Assembly (NCBI RefSeq): GCF_032118995.1
Contig: NC_092650.1
Span: forward strand, 23,384,001 to 23,448,000
Origin: Asterias amurensis
Lineage: Eukaryota > Echinodermata > Asteroidea > Forcipulatida > Asteriidae
Length of the DNA: 64,000 nucleotides
Reading direction: 5' to 3'
Both the position numbers and the translations under genes were made by a program. The notes beneath the pieces are model-generated. The model did no database searches and was not told the DNA's origin. It saw only the letters and a list, made by a program, of their open reading frames with translations. Positions 38,133-49,095 of this stretch are shown piece by piece; position 1 is the stretch's first letter, and each line of letters starts with the position of its first letter.

Positions 38133-38246
38133 ATGGATGTGGCACGAGTAACCGAGAAAGAGCTGCTTGATAGAATAAATAGTTCTGGCATAGACGAATT
38201 AAGGTCATCTTTAGCTAAAGTGAATGTGCCAAGACACAGTAGTTAA
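38133..38246 (+). CDS. Hypothetical short ORF or first exon
   Basis: 37 codons starting MDVARVTEKELLDRINSSGI and continuing DELRSSLAKVNVPRHSS, then TAA. The charged amphipathic make-up resembles the start of an SAP- or TRAF-like helix pair, but it is too short to assign. A coding-looking piece (YFDKSMEDLHDK) occurs at about 38461-38497. The promoter-like region upstream supports real transcription. It could be the first exon of a larger or broken gene, possibly linked to the YqaJ-like fragment 2.7 kb downstream. Confidence 0.4.
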   Translation: MDVARVTEKELLDRINSSGIDELRSSLAKVNVPRHSS

Positions 38247-40884
38247 AGACAAACTCCAAAGGCGACCTTTTTTCGCGATACAATTACTATTTTTAGGTTT
38301 GCCCGTCTACGTCTGTAGGGCGTCGGACTGACATTGACAAGGTCAAGGACGAGAAGTTGCAACACAGATCAGTGACCCTCCCGCAACCATCAGTCACCCT
38401 TGAGGGATCGGAAATAACAACGAAAACTTTCCACCAGTGACTCCGATTTGTGCTGAGAAATACTTCGACAAAAGCATGGAGGACCTCCATGACAAAAGTA
38501 AGACATTTTTTTCTGTTACAAAACAGAGGAACATTGCCAAGGTCATGATGATCGAGGACTGTCATGACTGTTTTACAAAAATACAATCATTTCTTATTCC
38601 TGGTCTAGACTAGAGTCTAGATATAGCTCTATGGATAAAGCCCATCAATGGTTACATTGTCTTGATTCGATTGTATTTGTAATTGTATGCCACTAATCAG
38701 CAATGACGTGGACGTAAATAGAATAGCTTTCAATCATACATGGTAATTGTACATTTTAAAACTTTATGTGGCAGATGATACTTTTTCCTTATTTCTCACA
38801 CCATCAACTTTTTAGGTCTACCACTGATATGGTTCAAAATTAAAGTGACCAAAAGTGACTAAGTAATTGTGGTTTGTACTTATATTTATTGATATAAATC
38901 TAGTTCTACCTCCAGTGGTTATACCGTAGATCATGACATGACAAGTGCGACAAGGTTCTGGTGTAGGTCCTAGCATACTTCTAGTTTCTAGTTTCTAGAA
39001 CTTAGAAGTAGTCCTATCACAAACATTGTTTTATCAAGGGTTCGGTTTATACAAGTTTGATGTACACGTATTGTACGAACATGATTCTGTGCATAATATA
39101 ATTACATACTTTGTGCTTTGTTTTGTGCATGTATTACAAAAATGATTCTTTAGTACACTGTACCATAAAGCATCAAGTTGTAAGCTTTATTGTTAGACCC
39201 TACTGGTACTGTAGTAATAGTATGTTTATCTTAATTATGTTGTCTATAATTTTATCATATGATATGAGACTAGGAGTTTTTGTAGGTTTGCAATTCGAAA
39301 AGCAAGGACTAGGTCACATGAGCGAAACCCTTTTAAGATAGGAATTTGAAAAAAAGAATATAATTTTTTTAATTTTTTGTTTTCAAATAAGTTTGATTTA
39401 TTCAATAAAAAAAAATAGATTCTGCATTGGGCATCCTCAAAAAATAAATCCTTTTGGTTTTACTTGTAAATTGTTACCATTTAACTTTATTATTTTGGGG
39501 GCAACTATCCCAATTAATACATTTTTGGTTATGATAGACTAATAAAGAGCCATATTGAGAGGACTATTTATACAGTAACTCGCTTTTATGTTCTGTAATA
39601 ATAGGCTATATTTTGTACATCTGTTAAACCTGATTCTAAACTTATATACTGATAGGTCTCATTTTGCAGTTTAAGTGGGTCAAAAGTCATTTCAAGCCTT
39701 GCCATCAAAGAAGAAGTATTGTGAGCACTTAAATGTGATTCTCTGCAAACTCTGCATCTTCAAAATCTGGATTTAAATTAACAAGTAAGTAGACTGGCAC
39801 TGTGGTCAGGTGGTTCAGGGCCCACTAATAATGGGTTCAGTACTGCCAAAGGCAACTTGTATGTATTAAGCTGTCTCATGACTTCACAAAGCCAACATTA
39901 AAACAATTGATGTTAATTAAGCTGCAGCCAAATTTGGCCAACACGTCATGCATGTCAGAGTCCTTGTTCACAAAAAGACTCTAGAAGAGGGGTCAGACTA
40001 TCTGCTACACCCACAGGTTGGAATGGAATCTAAAGATGACTGCGCCGTGATAAAAGTCTATCAAACTGCAGCTATGTATAAAACCTGTGACAAATTCTAG
40101 TTTGTGAATGCTTAATCATGCATGTTGTGAATTTAACTCCCGGGGTTAGTGTGAAAACAATTGTTCAGTTGGTCACAATCTAACCAGCATCTGTAATTAT
40201 TTGACCCATTTTATGGTAAGAGTTTAAAGGTTTCATTGATAACTGTGGCTACACATAATTTAACTCTTGCTAGAAATAAATCCAAACCTGTCACACTTTT
40301 TGTTCCATATATTTGTTTACAAACAATTTTTTATTTACAATTTCCATCCTTAATTTGTTTTCTCCAAATATTTAAATTGGTAATATTAACTTTATAACAC
40401 ACTTGGTATTTTCATGGCCCCTTAAAAACACTTCACTCAATTAGGTTTAGGTATTGTTCATGTTGACTGTACTGAGGCGGTTAACTACAACCCTCTAGAT
40501 CTTTGCAACCCTTGGTATTATTTAAATCTTTGCATTATGAAGTATTATTGTATGATTTAAGTGACCAAAATAAATGAAGCTTTAAACTCTTCAAGACAGT
40601 GGAAATGGACGTTTGGACAGTGTTATTGTTTGTATTGTATTGTACACTTCTACTTAACTCTGAGAATTGTAGCCTACAACCGAAGGATGCCACGCACAGG
40701 CATATTAAGAAGCACTTGCGATACCTTTAGTTGTTTTCAAAGCCCAACAGCCGACAGAACGCTTGTGTCACAGTTCACTCTACAATTAACATTTATCTCT
40801 TCATCGCCAATTTACGTGTCATCAGTCAAAAATGGCCTCAAGAGCGTGAAGACACACACACACAGCCTTTAGTCAATTCAGAAG
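38247..40884. other. Long AT-rich stretch, no supported gene
   Basis: Several open frames below 110 codons, none recognised. A duplicated TCTAGTTTCTAGTTTCTAG motif lies near 38980. Introns of a gene starting at 38133 are possible but not demonstrable. Confidence 0.35.
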
Positions 40885-41049
40885 ATGGTCAATGAGCTCT
40901 CCTGCAGCAAAAGAAGTAGGATGTGGTTGGTCGAGTCCACAAAACAACAGTACAGATCACATCTTTGGAGTGAACACAAAACTGGGAGAATAACTGCTTC
41001 CAATATGAGTGCTGTCATGAAGCATGTTGATGCACAAGAAATTATCTGA
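40885..41049 (+). pseudogene. YqaJ-type exonuclease N-terminal fragment
   Basis: 54 codons containing QQYRSHLWSEHKTGRITASN, which matches the start of YqaJ-family (lambda-exonuclease-like) domains, whose typical form is Q-S-x-x-W-x-x-x-R-x-G-R-I-T-A-S. Such domains, often next to a SWIM zinc finger, are common in repeated genes of marine invertebrates. The downstream catalytic part is not found in this window. Treated as an isolated old fragment. Confidence 0.6.
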
Positions 41050-41217
41050 AAGATAAAGCAGACAAAAACTAAGGGAATAAATGAGTGGTTACAAGTTCTT
41101 AAAAAGGCGTTTTAAAACAGGCAGGGTCGTGGTCGTTCAGCCCTTGTTTCCTCTTTTACGTAGCTTATTTGATGACCTGACATGTGTTGCATTTTAATGA
41201 CTGAGACAGTTTTCGGA
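41050..41217. other. Short unassigned stretch
   Basis: No feature recognised between the YqaJ-like fragment and repeat H. Confidence 0.3.
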
Positions 41218-41490
41218 CGCATTGTGTGGTGTGTGCGTAGTTAGTCTTGGTGCAAGACGTTTCTTGGTTTGCTTTCACACCCAACTCACCAACATCGCCC
41301 GTAACGAGAAACCTCTAGCACCAAGACCAGCGCATATTATGCATCTAAACATATCCGAAAACAACCGGTTATAAACAGCCTCAGCTGGTCTTTATCACTC
41401 ATTAACTTTAAACACCCTCACCCCCCGTGACGCGCTCTCCACCACAACAGGAATACAATAGCGAAACTGATTGAGGTATTTATGAATTAT
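41218..41490. repeat. Dispersed repeat H, copy 2 (inverted)
   Basis: Shares GTGCAAGACGTTTCTTGG, GTGACGCGCTCTCCACC and TTGAGGTATTTATGAATTAT with 29865-30062 in opposite orientation, but adds an internal inverted repeat (GTAACGAGAAACCTCTAGCA) absent there. Confidence 0.7.
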
Positions 41491-41769
41491 CTTTTGCCTT
41501 GGAAACCATTACCAAACACTCTGCTCTGAAAGTCAGTCATAACTATGACTATGAGCTAATTAATGAGCAGTATCATTATCAGAATATTGATATTATATTA
41601 TTCTGAATATAATATCAATATCTGTCATCTCTAAAAAATGTTGAGGAATTATATAGAATTGAATGAATAGGCCTATGTTTCTTTCTTAGTTTCTACCACC
41701 AATCACAAATAAATCTAGCCTATACAATACTCAAATTGTAGCCTACAGCTTGTTGGGCTTGACATGCTT

Positions 41770-41806
41770 GATGATTTAATCATGACCCGGTCATGATTAA
41801 ATCATC
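41770..41806. repeat. Perfect 18-bp inverted repeat
   Basis: GATGATTTAATCATGACC, one base, then the exact complement. Isolated hairpin with no adjacent gene. A second AT-rich palindrome, AGAATATTGATATTATA / TATAATATCAATATCT, is at about 41582-41618. Confidence 0.85.
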
Positions 41807-43366
41807 AACAAGCTTTATTAATATTTTATTAAATTATTTTGTGTTCATTCAAAGTCCAAAGAACATGCATGGACCTACCTACGTAGCCCACCTTAACATC
41901 GGTCTCATCACGTCACCATTACAGCCCATCTTCGATACATGTCTTAAGCGCTAAGTTTTCAAAGGTCACAAAATGCGTGGTAGTTTGATTGCAAATTTCT
42001 CCCATTTAAAAAAGTCCTATAGTACTCCAACATACCTCATTTTCTTCCTTACATTTGTGGAATTACTATGACACATAACAGGACTTTGTCCAGATGTGAT
42101 GATTTGAAAATTGGTCCAAAAAATCGTGTACAAAAATTACATTTAACGTGACATGTTCCTGGGCGCCGCCATGTTTTGATAATTCTTCTCTTGTTGGACG
42201 TGAGAAGTCAGGGCACCAGGCAAATCTTGCAAACATGAATATCCAAGAGGTAATGTCACGTGACGCCTTATGGCTACGCTGATGTACCAATTTCATGCTC
42301 TTTCTCTACGCTCATACGCATGAAAAACAGTTTTACCCTTATGAACAACCAAAATAAGCACACAGATAAGCAGTCAAGTATATTCTACGAATTTATTGAA
42401 AAACATGGGAATAAGGCCGGGATTCGGCCGCTGAGTACAACTTCTATGTTTCTTTTGTTTAACAAAAAGCACTTTTCGTTTTCAACACAATACAACAATC
42501 TTGACAATCTCTTCAAACCAATTTTCTCTTTTTCTTACCGATTTCCTCAAAGGAAAACAGCCCTTTCGGCTCTTCAGACATCGGTCTGGAAACTAACATA
42601 TTGAGTACAGTTTATCAGTAAACATAACTCGCAACATCGCTTAAACCTCCATTACTTTGAGGAATTTCCATCCATAACAATCTCAAATCAAAGTCATATT
42701 CACTAATGACCGGTGTTAATAGTATAAACTCAAACTTTTCTTATTTCTCTTTAACCGTCTCCTAACGGAAAATGAAATTGAACTTATACATCTACATAAC
42801 TCTACTATTAAATACCGTTACTTGTAATAATTGAAAAAAGCGTAAATTTAAGGGAGACATAGCATGCCGTCCTTAAGTCGATCAGACTGCAATCAGATTG
42901 TCCAAATCTATCGATTATCGTATTGACTAGACTGAATGGAAGGGGCTCTTTTTGCACGGGTGGTTTGTGTAACTTTCTTCTTTTACTAATATAACTATAG
43001 TTGTTGCATTACTGGTGAGTCCAAGGGATTGGGTGTGATGTTTACTATTGAGTGAAGCCATTTTATGGCAGCTGCAATTGATACTATTGGAACTGTCAGA
43101 ATTTGCGAACTTACTTTTATGAACGATGAATGCGGCTATAGCATGTACTTTAATGGGAAATAAGAGTGGAATATTTTGTACCTTAAGCCAAGCTAAGAAT
43201 TACCTACACTTGTATAAGTAACCAGTTATGGGGACGTTCGCCTTGGCAAAAGGAACTTCAAAAAATATGTACATCTTGGACTCCTCCATGCTGGTAGGGA
43301 AATCTGACCAAAAGGCCTAAGCTGCAAATGATCGGGTACACATGGGGGAGAAATATATATATAGCT
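41807..43366. other. Intergenic, weak gene-start signal only
   Basis: At 42235 a short ATG frame (MNIQE) runs into a consensus donor (GAG-gtaatg), following GGGCGCCGCCATG-type CpG-rich sequence at about 42160. This could be a first exon, but nothing downstream confirms it. Otherwise unassigned. Confidence 0.3.
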
Positions 43367-43624
43367 TTAGTTGGTACAATCAATATAAGCTACACATACA
43401 AGGCTCTTTAACTTATTTGAACCCAAAAGAGAATTCTTATTTCTTCCCAACTGCAGTGCACTAGATCCTTCAAATGTGATAAATCCTTTCATCCAAGTTC
43501 TATAACAAGACCAAAGTAATGGCCAAAAAGATGAAGATGGCCACCAGGGAAAAACTAAAGCTCCTTTACCGTTGCATAAATGTAAATGTTTTAGGACTGC
43601 TGGAATCAATACTACTGGAGGAAC
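43367..43624 (-). mobile_element. Fossil DIRS-like retroelement piece (distal)
   Basis: Minus-strand protein similarity to the RNase-H-distal region of DIRS-type (tyrosine-recombinase) retroelements: IVPPVVLIPAVLKHLHLCNG and FPWWPSSSFWPLLW match the family's PP...L...H...G.L..P.WPS..FWP pattern. It lies on one side of a TIR element, with its partner piece on the other. Old and broken. Confidence 0.65.
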
Positions 43625-43799
43625 TATCACTCTAAATTACAGAGATTTAAATTTAAATCTTTTATAGGATTAAAATAAAAATAAATCCTAAAGATTTATT
43701 TTTAGTCCAAATCGATTTAATAAATCAACAATTATCCGCAGAGTCTATTTTGTTTTTCAATCCTCCGAACGATTAAAAAAGGACGCCAACTTTATGGAC

Positions 43800-44039
43800 A
43801 GTGGACCAATCAGCGTGACGCGATTTCGTGACGTATTGCACGAACGTACAACTCAAAACTTTGTCGGCAGCCATTAAAATAAACCGACTGTGTGTGTATG
43901 TGCGCTGCATGCTAAACGCGCACGTTCAATTACAAATGTAAACGTACGTGAACGATGGTCAGTCATTCATAGTCACACAAGTTTCTTCGGTCAGAACAGT
44001 CGGCAGTAAGGAGGCAAAACTTCAATATTATTTCATGAG
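43800..44039 (+). promoter_or_regulatory. CCAAT-box promoter and leader-like exon inside the TIR element
   Basis: GACCAATCAGCGTGACGCGA (CCAAT at 43806) lies in a CpG-rich patch and is followed by a stretch ending in a good splice donor (CATGAG-gtaggt, exon end 44039). The base composition contrasts with the AT-rich element around it. Confidence 0.45.
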
Positions 44040-44904
44040 GTAGGTGAATCCAATCTTATGTAGGACGTAGTATATCGGATAGGATATGGATAGGTTTTTG
44101 CAATGATTGTTTACACGACGATCATGACCTGTGGTAAAAATTATATCTCGACGAAATTATGTTAATGTTATACATTTTATACAACGTCCACGTATATTTT
44201 GGTGTTGTATTAAAGTCAGTGTGAACATCGTTGTTAACTAAATAAACCAAACATTAACCATTCCATGTAGAAACGTTATCATGTCCATGGCCATGACCAC
44301 ACTCCGCATAGACAGAGACAACGAACTTGAAGAGGAAAAGAGTGAATTTAAGACCGATTTTCACTCAGTTTCCCCCACCAAGTTCATTTTTTCCCAGCGA
44401 CGACGGCGGACCAGATTTCAGCTCCCCGTTGCATATACTCTCTCTACAGTTCACGAACGGAAGTGTTTTAAATTACTGTTTGGTGTTGCTTTTGTTGGTC
44501 ACCCAACATGATAATTAATATATGTAGATAGGGCAATATTTTACAATAGAAACGTGTCTAATTTAGACTCTGTGCTCTAAAAATAAAGAAAGAACGATTT
44601 CGATAGGCTAGCAAATTTAAATTAGTTAGAGAATCATGTTTCTTTTTAATAACATATCTTGAGTGAACCCATAGTGGTATTGTTTTGCAGAATAAATAAT
44701 TTAAGAAAATGTAGTCTTAAATCCTGGAAAATATAATGCACAGATTTTTTGCGAGTCGAAAAAAACAAAACATGACACAATTTTGTTGGACCAAATTGTC
44801 TCTAGTTAAAGCTTTGTTTGAAGTTCCATAGGCTACTACTAAAACTCTTTCTAATAATGTGAGGTTTTCTTAATTTTTATCGTCTGAATGTTTCCATTTT
44901 TCAG

Positions 44905-45018
44905 GTGACCTGTCTTCCTTCTGGTCGCTGTTTACAGTTTTCTTCATTCAGGCAAAGTCAAGAGATTTCAATTGTATCTGATGCAAATTCCAACATAAGT
45001 AATAGTCAGATCAAGCTG
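44905..45018 (+). other. Exon-like segment 1 inside the TIR element
   Basis: Flanked by TTTTTCAG and CTG-gtaagc. Open in one frame, starting VTCLPSGRCLQFSSFRQSQE. Similar in sequence to the segment at 45417-45527. Confidence 0.45.
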
Positions 45019-45416
45019 GTAAGCACGTCTTGTGTTTTTTCGTTGAGATATATTATTCCCATGTAATACAATTAAGATACAATTAAAATTTTGCATTTGT
45101 TGGCATGGTTGCTAAGGAAAGTAATACTTTTTACGATATGGTGGGAGATATAATTTAATACAAAACTGTTTTTAAAAACGAGTGGTTTGTTTGCATATGG
45201 CCACCTGAGCCCTATTGCAAGAGCCTCAATAACATAAACTAGAAAATAGAGACTGACATGTTTTTTATATTCAACGATTGTGTGCTGGTCAACAGAAAAA
45301 CAACCGTAAATTACAGTGACATATACTTTACATTTAGTTAATGCTACCATTTTCCATGGTAATGATGTGGAGGGTTTGTTAACACTAACAGTCGTCTGGA
45401 TGTTTTCATGTTTCAG

Positions 45417-45527
45417 GTGACCTTTGTTCCTTAGTGTTTGCTGTTTACAGTTTCCTTCATCCAGTGTAGAAGTCAAGAGGTTTCAATTGTAGCTGTTGAG
45501 GTTCAGAACATTATTCAGAACAAACTG
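45417..45527 (+). other. Exon-like segment 2 inside the TIR element
   Basis: Flanked by TGTTTCAG and CTG-gtaagt. Shares GTGACC, GCTGTTTACAGTTT, AGTCAAGAG and TTTCAATTGTA with segment 1, but not an open frame along its whole length. A duplicated exon, coding or not, is the best reading. Confidence 0.45.
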
Positions 45528-47222
45528 GTAAGTACTATTTCCCCTATAGATGGAGGTTGTTTAAAATTATGTTACTGAAATGTAACAGTGGTCCATTTCA
45601 CTAAGCAATAACATTCATTGCAAGACAAATTGTCATTATTACCATGCTAATTTGTATTGTGACATCACACTTTACTTAGCAACTGCGATTGATTTGCAGC
45701 TAAAATCAAACTTAGCTCTTTGTGAAACCTGGGCCTACTAATTCCACTTTAAGCCACAATGTTATTTAAATCAGCTCTATCAGAAAGAACTCACATTTAT
45801 TTAGAACTTGATTTCTTTGACGCAATTGCTTTTGCTATAAACAAGGAGTGAGTTTATAATAATATTATTTGAAAAACAATCACATATCCACGTTTGAGGG
45901 GCCCCTATAATAGCTGAGTAATTTGAAAGTATTGAATCTTGTCACATAAACATGCGGATTTACCTATATCAAGGTCACATTCACATACAGGCCAAGGGTC
46001 ACTTTTGTGTTTGTTGTATTATACATACATGTTTTTGGATCATGGTTATGTCGACCAGGGACAGAATTCTTCAAAGACGTTTCTTTGGGACTTAAACAGC
46101 CCACCCCTTTTTCCAAACCGGTCAAGAAAAAACATTTCATTATCACGAGCATGTTTTTTTTCAAATACAGGAGGGGAGTAGCACACACATCGATGAAGCA
46201 ATTACAAACTTGACATCTAAAGAGATACAGCAACCTGAACAACTTCCCTGAGAGAAAGCTGAAGCAGTTTGTCTTTTGTATGGATTGCATACCAGTTAGT
46301 GGGGGGTCGTCAGTAGTTGAAACTTTTGATAAGTTCTTAAAATCCGTTTTTGAGTGTGGGTCAGTCTGAAAAACCAACAACTTTGGAGATCCTTGCTGCA
46401 ATGAAATCCGGTTATCCAACTGATATCAAACATAATTCACAAATCTAATTTGAGGTGGCATTCCCTTGGATACAGCATACAGTTTTGCTTAAAATAAATA
46501 ATTTGTAGGAGAAAGGTAGTGCATCAGTTAATTCAAAAGCATTTAACAAATTGTTTGTGGCAATATCTTTTTTTTTAAACAAGTTATTTGAAATAAAGCT
46601 AGTGTCGTAACTAGACTGTCCATCTAGGAAACAAACAAATTGTTTTGTTTTAAAATTAAATCTCTCAAATGTGCCTAGAGGCTGTAAACAACTGGTTAAC
46701 AACCACTCGAATCTTCTTAGAATATTTGAATGAAATTGCAGATTTAACCCTTGAGTGATAAACATGTAGCTACAAAATAGAACTTTTCTATGTATGGACA
46801 ACATAGGTCAAATGTATGTCGAGGTTTATTGTCGAAACTATGTGTATTATTTAACTTGTATATTTGAAAATAAAAATTTGAAGGCAAATATTTTAAAACT
46901 GTTGTTTTTACTTTGTTTTGTTTTTCCTGCTGGTTCAGAAATCGTGTTTAATGTTTTAATCCCAAGGTAAATTAGAAATGAATCCGAAAAGATTGCTAGC
47001 ATCTAGGTTTGAATCATTCAACGGGTGAAGGTTAAATCTGTAAAGATTTGAAAAAATAAATCCACTGGTATTGATTAAATTAATCCTCCAAAGACTAATT
47101 GCTTTAATCTTTTGAAAGATTAATTTTAAATCCACGCTGATTGGTCCCTAACGACAATCCTTGAAAGATTTAAAATTTAATCCTGTGGATTTAAATTTAA
47201 ATCCTTGTAATTTAGAGTGATA

Positions 47223-47640
47223 ACAAACAATTTTGTTTGCCCAGTTCTGTGCAAAAGCATCCACCGCGAATGACCCTGGGTTTTCAAAACCTTGAGAAGA
47301 AACGGGGCAACTTGGAATTGTAAAAGCAAGCAAAACAATCTACTGTAAATGGTTCCCATGCATCATTAATTGTTTGAAAAATGCTGGGCTTTATTTCCCA
47401 GTCGTCCAAATCAATAAGCCTACTGACGAAATCTGCTTGTTCGTTACAAGTTGTTGTAGCCGATGAAAGGTGTGGCCTGAGCTCTTGGCTTGACCCGTGG
47501 GGACTGGTGAAGGGAGCCGTAAGCGAAGGGGCATTCTCTGGCCCAGTGACCGGTTGTCTTACAGTTGTAGCACACACCATTTGACAAGCCTGTGTAAAGA
47601 CCAAACAAATCAAAAACGAAAGAAAAATGGAAAATGAAGG
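47223..47640 (-). mobile_element. Fossil DIRS-like retroelement piece (zinc knuckle and RNase-H region)
   Basis: Contains a CCHC zinc knuckle (CYNCKTTGHWAREC) and the block IKPSIFQTINDAWEPFTVDC followed by FACFYNSKLPRFFSRF, typical of the RNase-H-adjacent region of DIRS-type retroelements. It adjoins the right end of the TIR element, which separates it from the piece at 43367. Old and broken. Confidence 0.7.
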
Positions 47641-47877
47641 GGCACAAGGGATTTGTCATAACAAACTAGTTTAACTCTGATAAAATGTTTTAAAGTATAC
47701 TCAGCGACTGAAAAAGACCTGAACTGGAGACTCATAGATTCCTTTTGCTTATATACTATGTATACGTTTCAACAGTTTGATATTATGTTTACCGTCACTA
47801 CGTTGTTTACCGTCACTAAGGATACAAAATGGCTTCTAATCGCGAGTTGTCGCAACTCTCCCAATATACGGCTCTGA
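47641..47877. other. Short spacer with a TIR-element end
   Basis: GTTGTCGCAACTCTCCCAAT and ATACGGCTCTG at about 47846-47876 match the terminus of the element at 35026-35517. Tandem GTTTACCGTCACTA occurs at about 47788-47818. Confidence 0.5.
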
Positions 47878-48238
47878 ACCACTCTTAAAACACAATAAGC
47901 CAAGCCCCCCCCCCCCCCGACCCACTTTGACGTCCATAAAATAATATGTCAGACTCATAGGGCAGCACAATAATAACATACCATCATAAAAAATAACCAA
48001 TGTAATCAGATCTGAATGTACACGTCACAACGGCTCATGGGGGCATCTGAAGGTCACCACGTATACCGGATAGACATGTTTGAAGAGTCGGTGGTCTGTT
48101 TGCTCGAGACGATCCTCCAATCAGTTTAATCTACGACATGTATTTTGCTTTTTAAACCTTGTCTGGACCGTCTGCCCTGCTGGCCGTAATAAGTTTGAGT
48201 ACAACAAACAACAGTCTGTATCATTTTTTGACATCAAG
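47878..48238 (+). promoter_or_regulatory. Methyltransferase upstream region and leader exon, copy 1
   Basis: Shares ordered blocks with 56715-57076: AATAAGCCAAGCCCC, CGACCCACTTTGACGTCC, GGGCAGCACAATAATAA, TGTTTGAAGAGTCGGTGGTC, GAGACGATCCTCC and GACATCAAG. The last block ends in a donor GCAAGT, which would be a GC-AG intron; the two other copies have GTGAGA and GTGAGT. It lies about 850 bp before the coding exon at 49096. Confidence 0.6.
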
Positions 48239-49067
48239 GCAAGTATTTTTTATGTTCGCATGAACAAAATATCGAGTGGCAATAGTGCCAACACTCGGGA
48301 ATCCCTCAGCCATTCCCTGTTGAGTGTGGGCCCTATGCGTAACACGTTCAAGGTTCAAAGTCACCTGGAAGTGGTATCATGGCGTCATGTAATATAGAAA
48401 AGAATATTTCTCTTCATGTCAAAATGTGTCGTGTATGCCGGATATCGAAGCACGACGGCTCGAAGTGTTTACTGCCCAGCGCTGGAAAAGACTTGCAAAC
48501 TGACCCCATCGTTTTGCTGCATCCAGCAGCAAAACACGTGGTCGACACTGCCGGAAAAATGAAAGAAAAAAAACGTGTTCGAAACGTACAAACTCACACG
48601 ACTAGGACTTCAAACTCGAAATCAAATTCGTGAAAATTTAATTCTTTCCCGAAAACTACGTTCCTTCAGAGGGAGCCGTTTCTCACATTGTGTTATACTA
48701 TCAACCTCTCCCATCCCACTTACACACATGGTAACCGCAGACCAATTTTGCTAACTCACCATGCAATGGCTAAAATCCAATAATGATGGTAGTACTCGTA
48801 TGTGTAATCATTTCGGTTCATCGATTAAGAAACTATATTTTGAAACGCAATAGACAAATATTTTTTCTTGAACGGTCATCAGGAACAAAACATTTTTTTT
48901 ATTAGTCATCCTTGAAGATATTTGAATGATGAAGTTCCTCTGTTAAAACTCATCATCAAAGGAACGTTTAAACTATAAAATTTTTCAGTTCACAGTGTGG
49001 ATTGATTTGTGTTGCTTGGCCTTTCTTTCAACTTCAAGTATTTTTTTTATTTTCTTTTGACGGCAAG
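48239..49067 (+). other. Leader intron of methyltransferase copy 1
   Basis: Non-coding. Includes a family A fragment at about 48600-48725 (AGAGGGAGCCGTTTCTCACA) and a palindromic GTTTTGCTGCATCCAGCAGCAAAAC (48512-48536). The likely acceptor is GCAAG ending at 49067. Confidence 0.45.
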
Positions 49068-49095
49068 TTCCATCGGGGAGTATAAGTGTGACATT

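Larger units (their letters stand above)
43627..47220. mobile_element. 3.6-kb TIR DNA transposon inserted in a DIRS-like fossil
   Basis: Terminal inverted repeats of about 34 bp begin TCACTCTAAATTACA and continue GATTTAAATTTAAATC on both sides. A TA lies outside each end (43625-43626, 47221-47222), consistent with a TA target duplication. Subterminal zones are packed with AAATCTTT/AAAGATTT-type motifs. No transposase frame was recognised in any frame, so it appears non-autonomous. The inside holds promoter-like and exon-like segments, described separately. The long open frame at 45964-46419 (minus) is not recognisable. Confidence 0.82.

Noticed and set aside
45964-46419. Transposase of the 3.6-kb TIR element (151-codon frame)
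   Set aside because: No DDE/D-type spacing or similarity to any transposase family I know.
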